Shown here: positions 1-6,210 of the stretch, in pieces
Position numbering within the stretch: position 1 is the stretch's first letter
How the letters are laid out: every line of letters begins with the position of its first letter
Assembly (NCBI GenBank): GCA_002320455.1
Contig: DCKU01000007.1
Location: forward strand, 1-12,184
Length of the DNA: 12,184 bases
Source of the DNA: Salinisphaera sp. UBA1666
GTDB lineage: Bacteria; Pseudomonadota; Gammaproteobacteria; Nevskiales; Salinisphaeraceae
Direction of reading: 5' to 3'
Notes under the pieces: model-generated
The model's database searches: none
What the model saw: the letters and a program-made list of their open reading frames with translations, nothing else
What the model was told of the DNA's origin: nothing
Made by a program: the position numbers and the translations under genes

Positions 1-28
1 CGGCGGCTATGTAGGGGGTCCTTTGTTT

Positions 29-80
29 GGGTCACCTTTATTTGGACAAGCAAATAAAGGTGACTCGCACAGCAGTGCGA
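29..80. repeat. Two tandem hairpins, probable dispersed intergenic repeat
   Basis: Seen directly: GTCACCTTTATTTG (31-44) and CAAATAAAGGTGAC (51-64) are perfect 14-nt inverted repeats around the 6-nt loop GACAAG, and the outer base pair 29/66 extends the stem past a G-T wobble. It is followed at once by a second hairpin, TCGCAC-AGCA-GTGCGA (65-80). Neither strand shows a T-run after the stems, so this is not a classic rho-independent terminator, although it sits 80 nt past the stop of the leftward metallopeptidase gene. From memory, pairs of hairpins with arms of the form GTCAC-TTT...CTTTG / CAAAG...AAA-GTGAC recur between genes in several gammaproteobacteria, so I read this as one copy of a REP-like family. 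A genome-wide copy count would decide. Confidence 0.6.
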
Positions 81-97
81 AACCGCCCGGTAAAACC

Positions 98-126
98 CGC
101 TCGTGAGTTGTTCAAACGCCCGAGCG
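98..126. repeat. Short inverted repeat between hairpin pair and metallopeptidase gene
   Basis: CGCTCG (98-103) and CGAGCG (121-126) are perfect 6-nt arms around a 17-nt loop. It lies about 35 nt beyond the stop codon of the leftward metallopeptidase gene and could help end or stabilise that transcript. There is no T-run. The arms are short and GC-rich, so chance is a real alternative. Confidence 0.25.
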
Positions 127-159
127 ACATTTATCCATGAGCCAGCCACCGCAGGATGA

Positions 160-1128
160 TCACCACCCTTGCGCCCCCCGCCGCAACCACTCATGCACGA
201 ACGCCAGCTTCTGGCTCACCGGCTCCGACAACATGAACGGATACAGATCGCCCAGGCCCATCGAACGGTTGATGTGATTCACGCCGGCGGCCACGTCAGC
301 GCCTACGCGAATCAGGCGCGCCGTATCGACTTCGGCGTACGGGTTCCAGTGTGGTCCGGGCAGCTGGGGCGACGACAGCCCGGCAGCCACGAAACTGTCG
401 GTGATATCGGTCAGATGCATGAGATGCGACACGGTTTCGGCCCAATCCTCGTGCGGGTGCGCTGAGGCATACGAAGAGATGAAGCGCGTGGGCCAGTCGG
501 CCGGCGGGCCGTTCTCGTAATGCCGTTTCAGCGCCTGAGAATAGTCGTCGCGCTCGTCGCCCATGGCCTGGCGAAACGCCGCCAGAAAATCATCGCGTAG
601 GGCCAGGCGCCACCACAACATGTGGGCGATTTCATGGCGCATGTGCCCGATCATCGTGCGATACGGCTCGCCCAGGGCCTGGCGACGCTTGGTGCGCACG
701 ACCGGGTCGGCCTCGGAGACGCTGATGGTGACCACGCCGCCGCCGTGACCCATGGGCGCGGGCTCGTCGTTGGCTTCGGCCAGCATATGAAACGTCGGTC
801 GCGTCCCCGGGTCCTCCGGTCGGAACCACTGCCAGCGACCCAAGTTATCGATGACCCAGCGCTTGGCAAGCTCCGTGGCCGCCCAGTCGGGAATGGCGTC
901 TTCCAGCGACGGGTCGGGGGCCAGCGCGGTCATGGCACAGGCACGACAGAACGCGCCTTCTTCGGGCGCAATCCAGTTACAACCGATACGCTCGCGGTTG
1001 GCACAGAACGGCGGCGTGGGGATGAACGCACGGGCCTGCGGGTCATAGGCCACGGGCGTGCCTTCGGCGGTCGTCAGATTGTCGAAATACAGCGGGCCAG
1101 CGCCCAGCGGATTAGCAAAAACGTGCAT
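160..1128 (-). CDS. Putative zinc-binding metallopeptidase (zincin-like, DUF2248-type family)
   Basis: A 322-aa protein with the zincin motif HEIAH at residues 165-169 within RHEIAHMLWW. A downstream acidic element, HEDWAE (226-231), sits where this family has a conserved E-D-W-A-E stretch that probably supplies further metal or active-site ligands. No signal peptide or membrane segment is visible, so it should be cytosolic. Relatives usually open with two CxxC knuckles. Here the equivalent N-terminal stretch (residues 5-28, containing GPLYFDN and a terminal AYDP) has no cysteine, while the second set, C42, C50, C61 and C64, is kept. The start is ATG at 1128 without a clear Shine-Dalgarno; the frame is closed by a TAG 39 nt upstream. 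It follows the GlxA-type regulator gene by 88 nt on the same strand and may be co-transcribed with it. Substrate unknown. The family call is from motif memory. Confidence 0.8.
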   Translation of the reverse strand: MHVFANPLGAGPLYFDNLTTAEGTPVAYDPQARAFIPTPPFCANRERIGCNWIAPEEGAFCRACAMTALAPDPSLEDAIPDWAATELAKRWVIDNLGRWQWFRPEDPGTRPTFHMLAEANDEPAPMGHGGGVVTISVSEADPVVRTKRRQALGEPYRTMIGHMRHEIAHMLWWRLALRDDFLAAFRQAMGDERDDYSQALKRHYENGPPADWPTRFISSYASAHPHEDWAETVSHLMHLTDITDSFVAAGLSSPQLPGPHWNPYAEVDTARLIRVGADVAAGVNHINRSMGLGDLYPFMLSEPVSQKLAFVHEWLRRGAQGW

Positions 1129-1216
1129 GTTGGCGTAAGCGGCAGAAAACAGATCGCACTGCTCAATCTACGCGCTTTTTCCGCGCCTGCGCGACCCACC
1201 GGCCTCGTCATCGACT

Positions 1217-2185
1217 TTATTTTTTAGCCGGCTGATCCGCTCGTCGCCAGGCGCTTGGCGCAACACCGACATGGTTTTTGAAAACACGTGAAAACCGCGC
1301 CGGTGACGAAAATCCGCAGGCCAACGCAATGTCCGTCATCGAGCGATCGGTGGCCCTCAAAAGATCCCGGGCCCGGGCCAGGCGAAGCGCCCGGTAATGC
1401 GCGCCCGGCGAGCAGCCGAGCGCGGCCTGGAAGGCGCGCTCCACGGCGCGGGGCGAGCGCCCCGCGCGACGGGCGATCTCGGCCAGCGACAGGGGCGATT
1501 CGATATGCGACTCCATCAAGGCAACGGCCCGCACCAGCACCGGGTCGTGGCTGTTCAGCCGCTCCACCAGAGACCGCCGCTGGCGACTGTCAGGCACACG
1601 AGCGCGGGCGTGAATGAGCTGCTCGGCCACGGCCGCGGCCAAGGCCGCGCCGTGTCGCTGACGGATATCGGCCAGCATCATGTCGGTGGCCGCCATACCG
1701 CCGGCACAGGAAAAGCGTCGATCACCGGTTTCGTAGAGAGATTCAACGGCCGTGACCGCCGAAAAACGCTCGCGAAACGCCGGCAGGCTCTCCCAATGAA
1801 GGGTGACGACCTGACCATCCAGCAGGCCGGCCTCGGCCAGCGCGAAACATCCGGTATCGATTCCGCCCAAGGTCGTTGCCTGTCGATCAAGCCGGGCCAG
1901 CCAGCGATATAGCGCCGTGGAGGAGCCGACATGCGAGCGAAAGCCACTACAGACGGCCAGCCAGGGCAATGTCTCGATGGTTGTCATATGCGCGTCCGGC
2001 AAGACGCGCATGCCGTTGGATGCCACAACGGCGTCGTTCGGCCGGCCGGCGCCGATCATCGACCACTCGTAGGCCGACTGATCGAGCAGGCGATTGGCGA
2101 TCCGCAACGGTTCGGTGGCCGCGACGAAGGCCATCATCGAGAACCCGTCGATCAGCACGAAACCGAAGACCGCTCGCGTGCTCAC
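1217..2185 (-). CDS. GlxA/AraC-family transcriptional regulator (DJ-1/PfpI-like sensor domain plus AraC HTH)
   Basis: Domains in order: a class I glutamine-amidotransferase/DJ-1-like domain at about residues 6-190 (FGFVLIDGFSMMAF start, GGIDTGCFALAEAGLLDG elbow, HWESLPAF), then an AraC-type DNA-binding domain at about 215-315 (LSLAEIARRAGRSPRAVERAF and SMTDIALACGFSSPARFSRVFK). The layout and sensor-domain wording resemble GbdR, CdhR and ArgR, regulators of quaternary-amine or arginine catabolism. The elbow has D110-T-G-C113 instead of the nucleophile Cys-Thr-Gly, so it should be a ligand sensor without enzyme activity. I chose GTG 2185: the sensor beta-strand starts directly after it, the 322-aa length fits the family, and it lies 7 nt after the lipoprotein stop. 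A TTG at 2233 would add 16 arginine-rich residues and overlap the upstream gene by 41 nt. The ligand and target genes cannot be told from the sequence. Confidence 0.85.
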   Translation of the reverse strand: MSTRAVFGFVLIDGFSMMAFVAATEPLRIANRLLDQSAYEWSMIGAGRPNDAVVASNGMRVLPDAHMTTIETLPWLAVCSGFRSHVGSSTALYRWLARLDRQATTLGGIDTGCFALAEAGLLDGQVVTLHWESLPAFRERFSAVTAVESLYETGDRRFSCAGGMAATDMMLADIRQRHGAALAAAVAEQLIHARARVPDSRQRRSLVERLNSHDPVLVRAVALMESHIESPLSLAEIARRAGRSPRAVERAFQAALGCSPGAHYRALRLARARDLLRATDRSMTDIALACGFSSPARFSRVFKNHVGVAPSAWRRADQPAKK

Positions 2186-2192
2186 GCCGAGA

Positions 2193-2792
2193 TTAATCGC
2201 CGGGCGGCGGCGCCGGCACGCGTTTCGTATCAAGCATGTCGGCGATGAGCGTACGCGTCGGCCCGGGCTTGCTCACCTCGGCGGGTTGATAGGCACCGCC
2301 GGCAGACCGAAGACGCTGGACGGCGTCGGCGCTGTCGCCCGGACCGGCCACGCGCGTGGCCAGGCCTACCCAGCCGCCGGTGTCGTTATCCTGGACGTCG
2401 CTGCGGGTGAGCGGCGGGCGCGCGAGCGGCAGACGGTTGATCGCCACGAGCCGTGCATCACGGGCCTGGAATATGAACAGATCACAGCCCTCATCGCAGC
2501 CATTCGGACCCTGTACGTAGGCAATCGCATCCGGCTGCGCGTCGTTGTTGAGATCGGTCAACGTTGCCGCATAGCGCAGCTCACCGGCATAGGGCGAATC
2601 GGCGTAGATAACGGCAAGCGCATCGGCCAGCCGGGCCGCAGGCGTGTCGGCCGAGGGCGTGTCTTCCAGCGCATCGACACCCGCATCCGATGCCGGCGCG
2701 CTTCGGTCACTGCCCGCCAGCGACATACAACCGCCCAGGCCGGCAAGCGCGACCAGGCCGCCGGCGAACCAAAGCATCGATCGGCGTCTCAT
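2193..2792 (-). CDS. Small putative lipoprotein with a DxNxDxxxD calcium-loop-like motif
   Basis: A 199-aa protein with an N-terminal lipoprotein signal: MRRRS basic start, hydrophobic LWFAGGLVALAG, and lipobox LGGC with the lipidated cysteine at residue 22. The mature part opens with a low-complexity Ala/Asp/Ser linker (about 25-52). A globular region follows, with D80-L-N-N-D-A-Q-P-D88, which resembles the calcium-binding loop of VCBS/FG-GAP or EF-hand-like repeats, and then the pair C99/C103 (GCDEGC). The residue after the lipidated Cys is Met, not Asp, so by the enterobacterial rule it would go to the outer membrane. Its ATG overlaps the stop of the upstream 70-aa gene by 4 nt (ATGA), which points to translational coupling, and the GlxA-type regulator follows directly. 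I do not recognise the family; the lipoprotein call is firm and the function unknown. Confidence 0.75.
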   Translation of the reverse strand: MRRRSMLWFAGGLVALAGLGGCMSLAGSDRSAPASDAGVDALEDTPSADTPAARLADALAVIYADSPYAGELRYAATLTDLNNDAQPDAIAYVQGPNGCDEGCDLFIFQARDARLVAINRLPLARPPLTRSDVQDNDTGGWVGLATRVAGPGDSADAVQRLRSAGGAYQPAEVSKPGPTRTLIADMLDTKRVPAPPPGD

Positions 2793-3001
2793 ACGGTCAC
2801 GACGTAGTCGTCGCCGGCGATGAGCGGCAGATCATAGTCGGTGGCCTCTGACACGGTCACGGTATACGTCCCGCTGCCGTGGGTTGCGGCGTGGCGGTTG
2901 ACCGCGCGCTCGGCGGCTTCCTGTGCGCTCCTGGCCTCGAGAATGATCTCGTCGCCGTCCAGCTCGCAGATATAGCGCAGTTCGTGATCAGTGTCGCTCA
3001 T
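2789..3001 (-). CDS. Small acidic hypothetical protein (70 aa)
   Basis: The ATG at 3001 is preceded by AAGGA five nt upstream, a good ribosome binding site that supports this as a real gene. The protein is acidic with no membrane segment, signal or cysteine pair (one Cys at residue 12). The sequence alternates beta-like stretches (ELRYICELDGDEIILEAR, TYTVTVSEA, DYVVTV) with one helix (SAQEAAERAVNRHAATH). That gives a beta-alpha-beta pattern like small single-domain proteins in which a periodic Ala/Glu helix follows a two-strand hairpin. It is the first gene of a leftward set and is coupled to the lipoprotein gene by a 4-nt overlap. I do not recognise a family; a role shared with the lipoprotein is inferred from coupling only. 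Confidence 0.7.
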   Translation of the reverse strand: MSDTDHELRYICELDGDEIILEARSAQEAAERAVNRHAATHGSGTYTVTVSEATDYDLPLIAGDDYVVTV

Positions 3002-3032
3002 GCCTGTCCTTCGATACGGTTGTCTCGATAAA

Positions 3033-3047
3033 CCGCGATTATCGCGG
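3033..3047. promoter_or_regulatory. Palindrome in the divergent gap, candidate operator
   Basis: CCGCGAT-T-ATCGCGG is a perfect 7+1+7 inverted repeat. It sits 32 nt upstream of the ATG of the leftward 70-aa gene and about 150 nt upstream of the rightward LD-carboxypeptidase gene. In this position it could be an operator for the leftward set. No convincing -35/-10 pair was found with it. It could also be a chance palindrome in GC-rich DNA. Confidence 0.35.
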
Positions 3048-3199
3048 ACTGTTATCCATGTGCAATGACGCTACTCTGTCGAAGGCACAGGCGGCGATCG
3101 ATATCGGCGCTCCTGCCTCTTGTCTCCAGACTGAAAGCAACGGCCAAACACCGCCCGAACACCTCACGGAATGTATTCACCCACCCGGCTATTTGATCG

Positions 3200-4156
3200 A
3201 TGAACGCCGACGCGCCCGCTTCCCCCCCGACCGCGAGTCACCTCGTTGTACAGGCGCTAGCCGGCCTCGGCGGTTGGCGCATTGCCTTGATTGCTCCGGC
3301 CGGCGCTATCAGCGACGCGCGCATCGAGGCAATCACACAGCTGCTCAAAGCCGCGGGCATCACGGCATTGCCCGGGCGCCATATTCACGAACATCATCGC
3401 TATCTGGCAGGCACGCGTCAGCAACGGCTGGTGGATCTGCATGAAGCGTTTGAAGCGCCGGATATCGACGCCGTGTGGTGCTTGCGTGGCGGATACGGCA
3501 GCGCCCAACTCATCGACGGGATCCAATGGGATCGAATCCAGGCCGATCGCCCGCTGATCGGCCACTCGGATATCACGGCCCTGGCTTGTGCATTTGCCGC
3601 ACATCACAAGACCGCCGTACACGCGCCCGTCGCTGCCGACTTGATCCGCGATTGGCCAGACGACAGACAGACGGGTTTCGCGGCCAGCGTGCGAAGCCTG
3701 GTGGCCGTACTCGGCAGGGGCCAAACACAACAGACCCCACGCCATATCGCCGGCCCACGCTGTGAAGGACCGCTACAACTGTGGGGCGGCAACTTGACGG
3801 TGCTGGCGAGCATCGCCGATCTCGATCTACAGCCGCGCGGCGATCAGCCCCTTGCGCTGTTACTCGAAGACGTGGGAGAAGCCGCGTTTCGGCTGGAGCG
3901 TTGCCTGCATCAGGTCACGCGAACCCGGCTGTTTGAGCGCGTGGCTGCCGTCGTTCTCGGCGATTTTCATAACTGCGCCGTTGGCGATGACCCAGCGCTC
4001 ATGATCGATATCATCGGCGACCATGTCGATCTGACGCGCGTTGCTCTTTTCACCAACGCTGCGATCGGCCACGGCGCCGACAACCATGCCTGGAAATACG
4101 GGCAGATCGTGAAGGTGAGCGGCAGCGCCGACGGGTCCGGGTCTTTTAGCAGCTGA
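3200..4156 (+). CDS. ldcA: LD-carboxypeptidase (muramoyltetrapeptide carboxypeptidase, peptidase family S66)
   Basis: A 318-aa cytosolic serine peptidase expected to remove the terminal D-Ala from muropeptide tetrapeptides (L,D bond) during peptidoglycan recycling. The Ser-Glu-His triad of family S66 is visible: S123 in GHSDITAL, E223 in LLLEDVGE and H291 in AIGHGADN. The family landmarks IALIAPAG near the N-terminus, CLRGGYGS (94-101) and LWGGNLTVLAS are all present. Length matches Pseudomonas LdcA (about 307 aa) plus a short N-terminal extension. ATG 3200 is the first possible start because a TGA lies in frame just before it (3194-3196); no strong Shine-Dalgarno is seen. It is a lone rightward gene, divergent from the 70-aa gene and convergent with panD (39 nt between stop codons). 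No signal peptide, as expected for a recycling enzyme. Confidence 0.92.
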   Translation: MNADAPASPPTASHLVVQALAGLGGWRIALIAPAGAISDARIEAITQLLKAAGITALPGRHIHEHHRYLAGTRQQRLVDLHEAFEAPDIDAVWCLRGGYGSAQLIDGIQWDRIQADRPLIGHSDITALACAFAAHHKTAVHAPVAADLIRDWPDDRQTGFAASVRSLVAVLGRGQTQQTPRHIAGPRCEGPLQLWGGNLTVLASIADLDLQPRGDQPLALLLEDVGEAAFRLERCLHQVTRTRLFERVAAVVLGDFHNCAVGDDPALMIDIIGDHVDLTRVALFTNAAIGHGADNHAWKYGQIVKVSGSADGSGSFSS

Positions 4157-4195
4157 GTCGTCGTCGCAGTGTGCAGTGCCACGCCCGGCGGGCCA

Positions 4196-4621
4196 CTAGC
4201 CGTGGCTGGGCGAGCTGCCGCGACCGTCGACTTCGTCGCTGCCACAGGCCGGCGCGGCGAGATCCGTCGACGCTTCAATGGCTCGATTATCGGCATCCAC
4301 GTGCACCACACGCGCCCCGTGGGTCTGACGTTCGGCCTCGGTCAGGCCGACAAAGCTCATGATGATCACGAGATCGCTCACGTCGATGAGATGAGCCGCC
4401 GCTCCGTTGATACCGATGACGCCGCTGCCCGCGGCCCCCTCGATAACATAGGTCTCCAGACGTGCACCGTTGGTCACGTCTACGATGAGCACTTTCTCGC
4501 CTTCCACGAAGTCGGCACGGGCCATCAGGTCAGCATCGATCGTGATCGAGCCCACGTAGTGCAGATCCGCCTGAGTCACGGTGGCACGATGGATTTTGCC
4601 GTTGACGACGGTGCGAATCAT
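4196..4621 (-). CDS. panD: Aspartate 1-decarboxylase (PanD), pyruvoyl-dependent
   Basis: Converts L-aspartate to beta-alanine for pantothenate and coenzyme A synthesis in the cytosol. The 141-aa proenzyme has the self-cleavage site G24-S25 in LHYVGS; S25 becomes the pyruvoyl group. Lys9, Arg54 and Tyr58, the residues known in E. coli PanD for substrate binding and catalysis, are at identical positions. VTNGARLETY and INGAAAH are family signatures. It is about 15 residues longer than the E. coli enzyme (126 aa), with a polar Gly/Ser/Asp-rich tail (ACGSDEVDGRG onwards) that looks disordered. It stands alone, with no panB or panC beside it, behind a 207-nt non-coding region. Its 3' end converges with the LD-carboxypeptidase gene. 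Confidence 0.95.
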   Translation of the reverse strand: MIRTVVNGKIHRATVTQADLHYVGSITIDADLMARADFVEGEKVLIVDVTNGARLETYVIEGAAGSGVIGINGAAAHLIDVSDLVIIMSFVGLTEAERQTHGARVVHVDADNRAIEASTDLAAPACGSDEVDGRGSSPSHG

Positions 4622-4690
4622 GCAGGGCCTGCGAGATGCGTTGGAACGTAAGCGAGCACTATTCTAACGGCTGTGGCTTGTTCGAGTCGT

Positions 4691-4719
4691 GGACTATTGG
4701 CCGGTGATGAAGTGGTCAA
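4691..4719 (-). promoter_or_regulatory. Possible sigma70-type promoter for panD
   Basis: On the minus strand TTGACC (4719-4714) is followed after 17 nt by TAGTCC (4696-4691). The -35 box is good and the spacing ideal, but the -10 is weak (it matches at TA only in the key positions). A second -10-like TAGAAT lies closer to panD, at about 4661-4666, without a partner -35. Either would give a panD leader of about 30-65 nt. Confidence 0.3.
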
Positions 4720-4779
4720 AAACTAACCGTGCCATAGCGAGCCTTTGGTTCCGGCGCGGCGGTCGATCTATGCACCTGG

Positions 4780-4798
4780 TTATCCACAGAATCTGTGG
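4780..4798. promoter_or_regulatory. Perfect DnaA-box sequence within a palindrome
   Basis: TTATCCACA (4780-4788) is the exact consensus DnaA box. Its right part belongs to a perfect inverted repeat, CCACAGA-A-TCTGTGG (4784-4798), and GGGTGAAC follows as a degenerate reverse box. It lies in the 207-nt non-coding gap downstream of the SDR gene and upstream of panD, about 170 nt from the panD ATG. A single box is not an origin. DnaA titration, a DnaA-controlled promoter or chance are the options. Confidence 0.5.
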
Positions 4799-4828
4799 GT
4801 GAACGAATGCGTGACGTGTTGACACGCC

Positions 4829-5560
4829 CTAGCTCATCACCTTGCCCCCGTTGACGTTGAACGTCTGCCCCGTGATGTAGGCGTTCTGCGCCAGATGCAC
4901 GACCAGGGCCGCCACTTCATCGACCTGCCCAAACCGGCCGGCCGGGATAAGATCCGGGGTGATGTCGGGGTTATCGTTGATCATGTCGGTGGCGATCAGA
5001 GCCGGCGCAATCGCGTTCGAGGTTACGCCCGTACCGGCCAACAGATCGGCATAGCTGCGCATCAGGCCCAACTGGCCGGCCTTGCTGGCCGCGTAGTGCG
5101 GGCCGATGACGCCGCCGATCTGTGCCGCAACCGACGACATCATGACGAGTCGCCCCCACCCACGCTGGCGCATGCCGGGAATCACGCGTTGCGAGACCAT
5201 GAACGACGACGTTAGGTTGGTCTGTAGCGTGGCCTGCCAGCGCTCCAGGTTGAGCTCGTCGATGCCATAGACCGGATTAATGCCGGCGTTGTTGATAAGG
5301 ACATCCACGCCGCCGAGCTCGGCTTCTGTGGTGCCGACCAGCGTTTCGGCTGCGGCGTGGGCGGCGATATCAGCCGGAATGAGGACCGCTTGGCGGCCGA
5401 GTTCACGTACGCGTGCGGCGACCGCTTCGGCCGCCTTGCGCGAATTGTTGTAACCGATCGCGACGTTACAGCCGGCCTCGGCCAGTGCGATCGCCGTGGC
5501 CGCACCAATGCCGCGAGAGGCGCCGGTGACGAGTGCAATGCGGTCTCTGAGATCATCCAT
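4829..5560 (-). CDS. Short-chain dehydrogenase/reductase, FabG/PhaB-like
   Basis: A classical SDR of 243 aa, NAD(P)H-dependent, probably acting on a 3-oxoacyl thioester or a similar ketone. Visible motifs, numbered from ATG 5560: the Rossmann dinucleotide motif TGASRGIG (12-19), NNAG (90-93), a catalytic Ser in MMSSVAAQ (about 143) and Y156-xxx-K160 in HYAASKAG. The end, TGQTFNVNGGKVMS, is typical of FabG and acetoacetyl-CoA reductases. The stretch GYNNSRKAAE after the second beta-strand favours NADP(H). ATG 5560 and GTG 5563 are adjacent; GAGG lies 7 nt before the GTG and 10 nt before the ATG, so the GTG is a fair alternative. It stands 65 nt after the DUF427 gene on the same strand. No acyl-carrier or thiolase gene is nearby to fix the substrate. 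Confidence 0.88.
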   Translation of the reverse strand: MDDLRDRIALVTGASRGIGAATAIALAEAGCNVAIGYNNSRKAAEAVAARVRELGRQAVLIPADIAAHAAAETLVGTTEAELGGVDVLINNAGINPVYGIDELNLERWQATLQTNLTSSFMVSQRVIPGMRQRGWGRLVMMSSVAAQIGGVIGPHYAASKAGQLGLMRSYADLLAGTGVTSNAIAPALIATDMINDNPDITPDLIPAGRFGQVDEVAALVVHLAQNAYITGQTFNVNGGKVMS

Positions 5561-5628
5561 CACGACAAGGCCTCGAGGTTATGATGTATTGATATTACCG
5601 CGTTGGCCGGGCGTGTCTAAATGTGACA

Positions 5629-6186
5629 CTACCAGCCGCTCGTACCCGGCTCGCCCTTGTACGGGCCCACGATCTCCGGCGTCACCCAGCCGCCGTAAAA
5701 ACCGCCGCCCTGGGCAAGAACACGCTGGCCAGCCACGAAACACGCCAGCCGGGATGGATAAAACGCGAGCGTATCGGCCAGACAGGCATACGCGCCGCTC
5801 GCCTCCGGATATCCCCAGGCGGCATCAGTGATTCGTGTATCGCCAATGACGACGTGCCAATAGCGCGCCCGGCCCTTCCACTCGCACCACGATGCGCTCC
5901 GGCTGGGCACCAGTACCGACGAATCGATTGCGGTCTTGGGGATATAGAACGTCGGCGGGCTTGCGGTTTCGCACAGCCGGTACGTGGCATCCGACCGGGC
6001 AACGACGTGGTTGCCCAGCTGAACGACGACCGCGCGCGCATCAGGCCGCACCACGGGCGGGCGCGGGTAATCCCAGACCGACTCTTCCCCCGGGCCCGGC
6101 TCGCGCGCGAATGCCGGGCGCGCCTGGCCGTGATGCGCCCAGCCGGCCGGCCCCGGTGCGCCCAGTTCATCTGAAGCGTGCGACAT
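5629..6186 (-). CDS. DUF427 domain protein
   Basis: A 185-aa protein with the DUF427 family wording throughout: ESVWDYPRPP (35-44), a Y69-x-x-x-E73 strand (YRLCETASPP), CEWKGRARY (101-109), AAWGYPEA (122-129), and the C-terminal half FYPSRLACFVAGQRV, GGFYGGWVTPEIVGPYKG, ending PGTSGW. The many conserved Trp, Tyr and Gly residues mark an all-beta fold; no biochemical role is established that I know of. No signal or membrane segment. It begins 24 nt after the universal stress protein gene on the same strand, so it is probably part of the sulP-usp transcript. The Shine-Dalgarno before ATG 6186 is weak, in line with reading through from upstream. The N-terminal 30 residues are Pro/Gly/Ala-rich and variable. 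Confidence 0.85.
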   Translation of the reverse strand: MSHASDELGAPGPAGWAHHGQARPAFAREPGPGEESVWDYPRPPVVRPDARAVVVQLGNHVVARSDATYRLCETASPPTFYIPKTAIDSSVLVPSRSASWCEWKGRARYWHVVIGDTRITDAAWGYPEASGAYACLADTLAFYPSRLACFVAGQRVLAQGGGFYGGWVTPEIVGPYKGEPGTSGW

Positions 6187-6210
6187 GACAGTTCGCTGGC
6201 GTATAAAAAC

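Noticed and set aside
1..130. Rho-independent terminator at the left hairpins
   Set aside because: No T-run follows either stem on either strand; a repeat element explains the structure better, though 3' end protection remains possible.
622..1227. Rightward open frame of 201 codons over the metallopeptidase
   Set aside because: Antisense to a gene with a clear HEIAH motif; Arg/Gly/His-rich composition with no fold pattern.
2185..2233. TTG start at 2233 for the GlxA-type regulator
   Set aside because: It would add an Arg-rich stretch absent from the family and overlap the lipoprotein gene; GTG 2185 fits the domain start.
2094..2807. Rightward open frame of 237 codons opposite the lipoprotein and regulator
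   Set aside because: It lies wholly antisense to the lipoprotein gene (signal peptide, lipobox, coupled start) and to the start of the regulator. GC-rich third positions keep the opposite frame open; no domain is recognisable and it is Arg-rich.
3058..3444. Rightward open frame of 128 codons before and over the LD-carboxypeptidase start
   Set aside because: It overlaps a confident S66 peptidase in another frame, has no ribosome binding site and has low-complexity Arg/Ser content.
4622..4828. Replication origin at the DnaA box
   Set aside because: Only one exact box, no AT-rich unwinding region, and no dnaA, dnaN, parA or rep gene in view.
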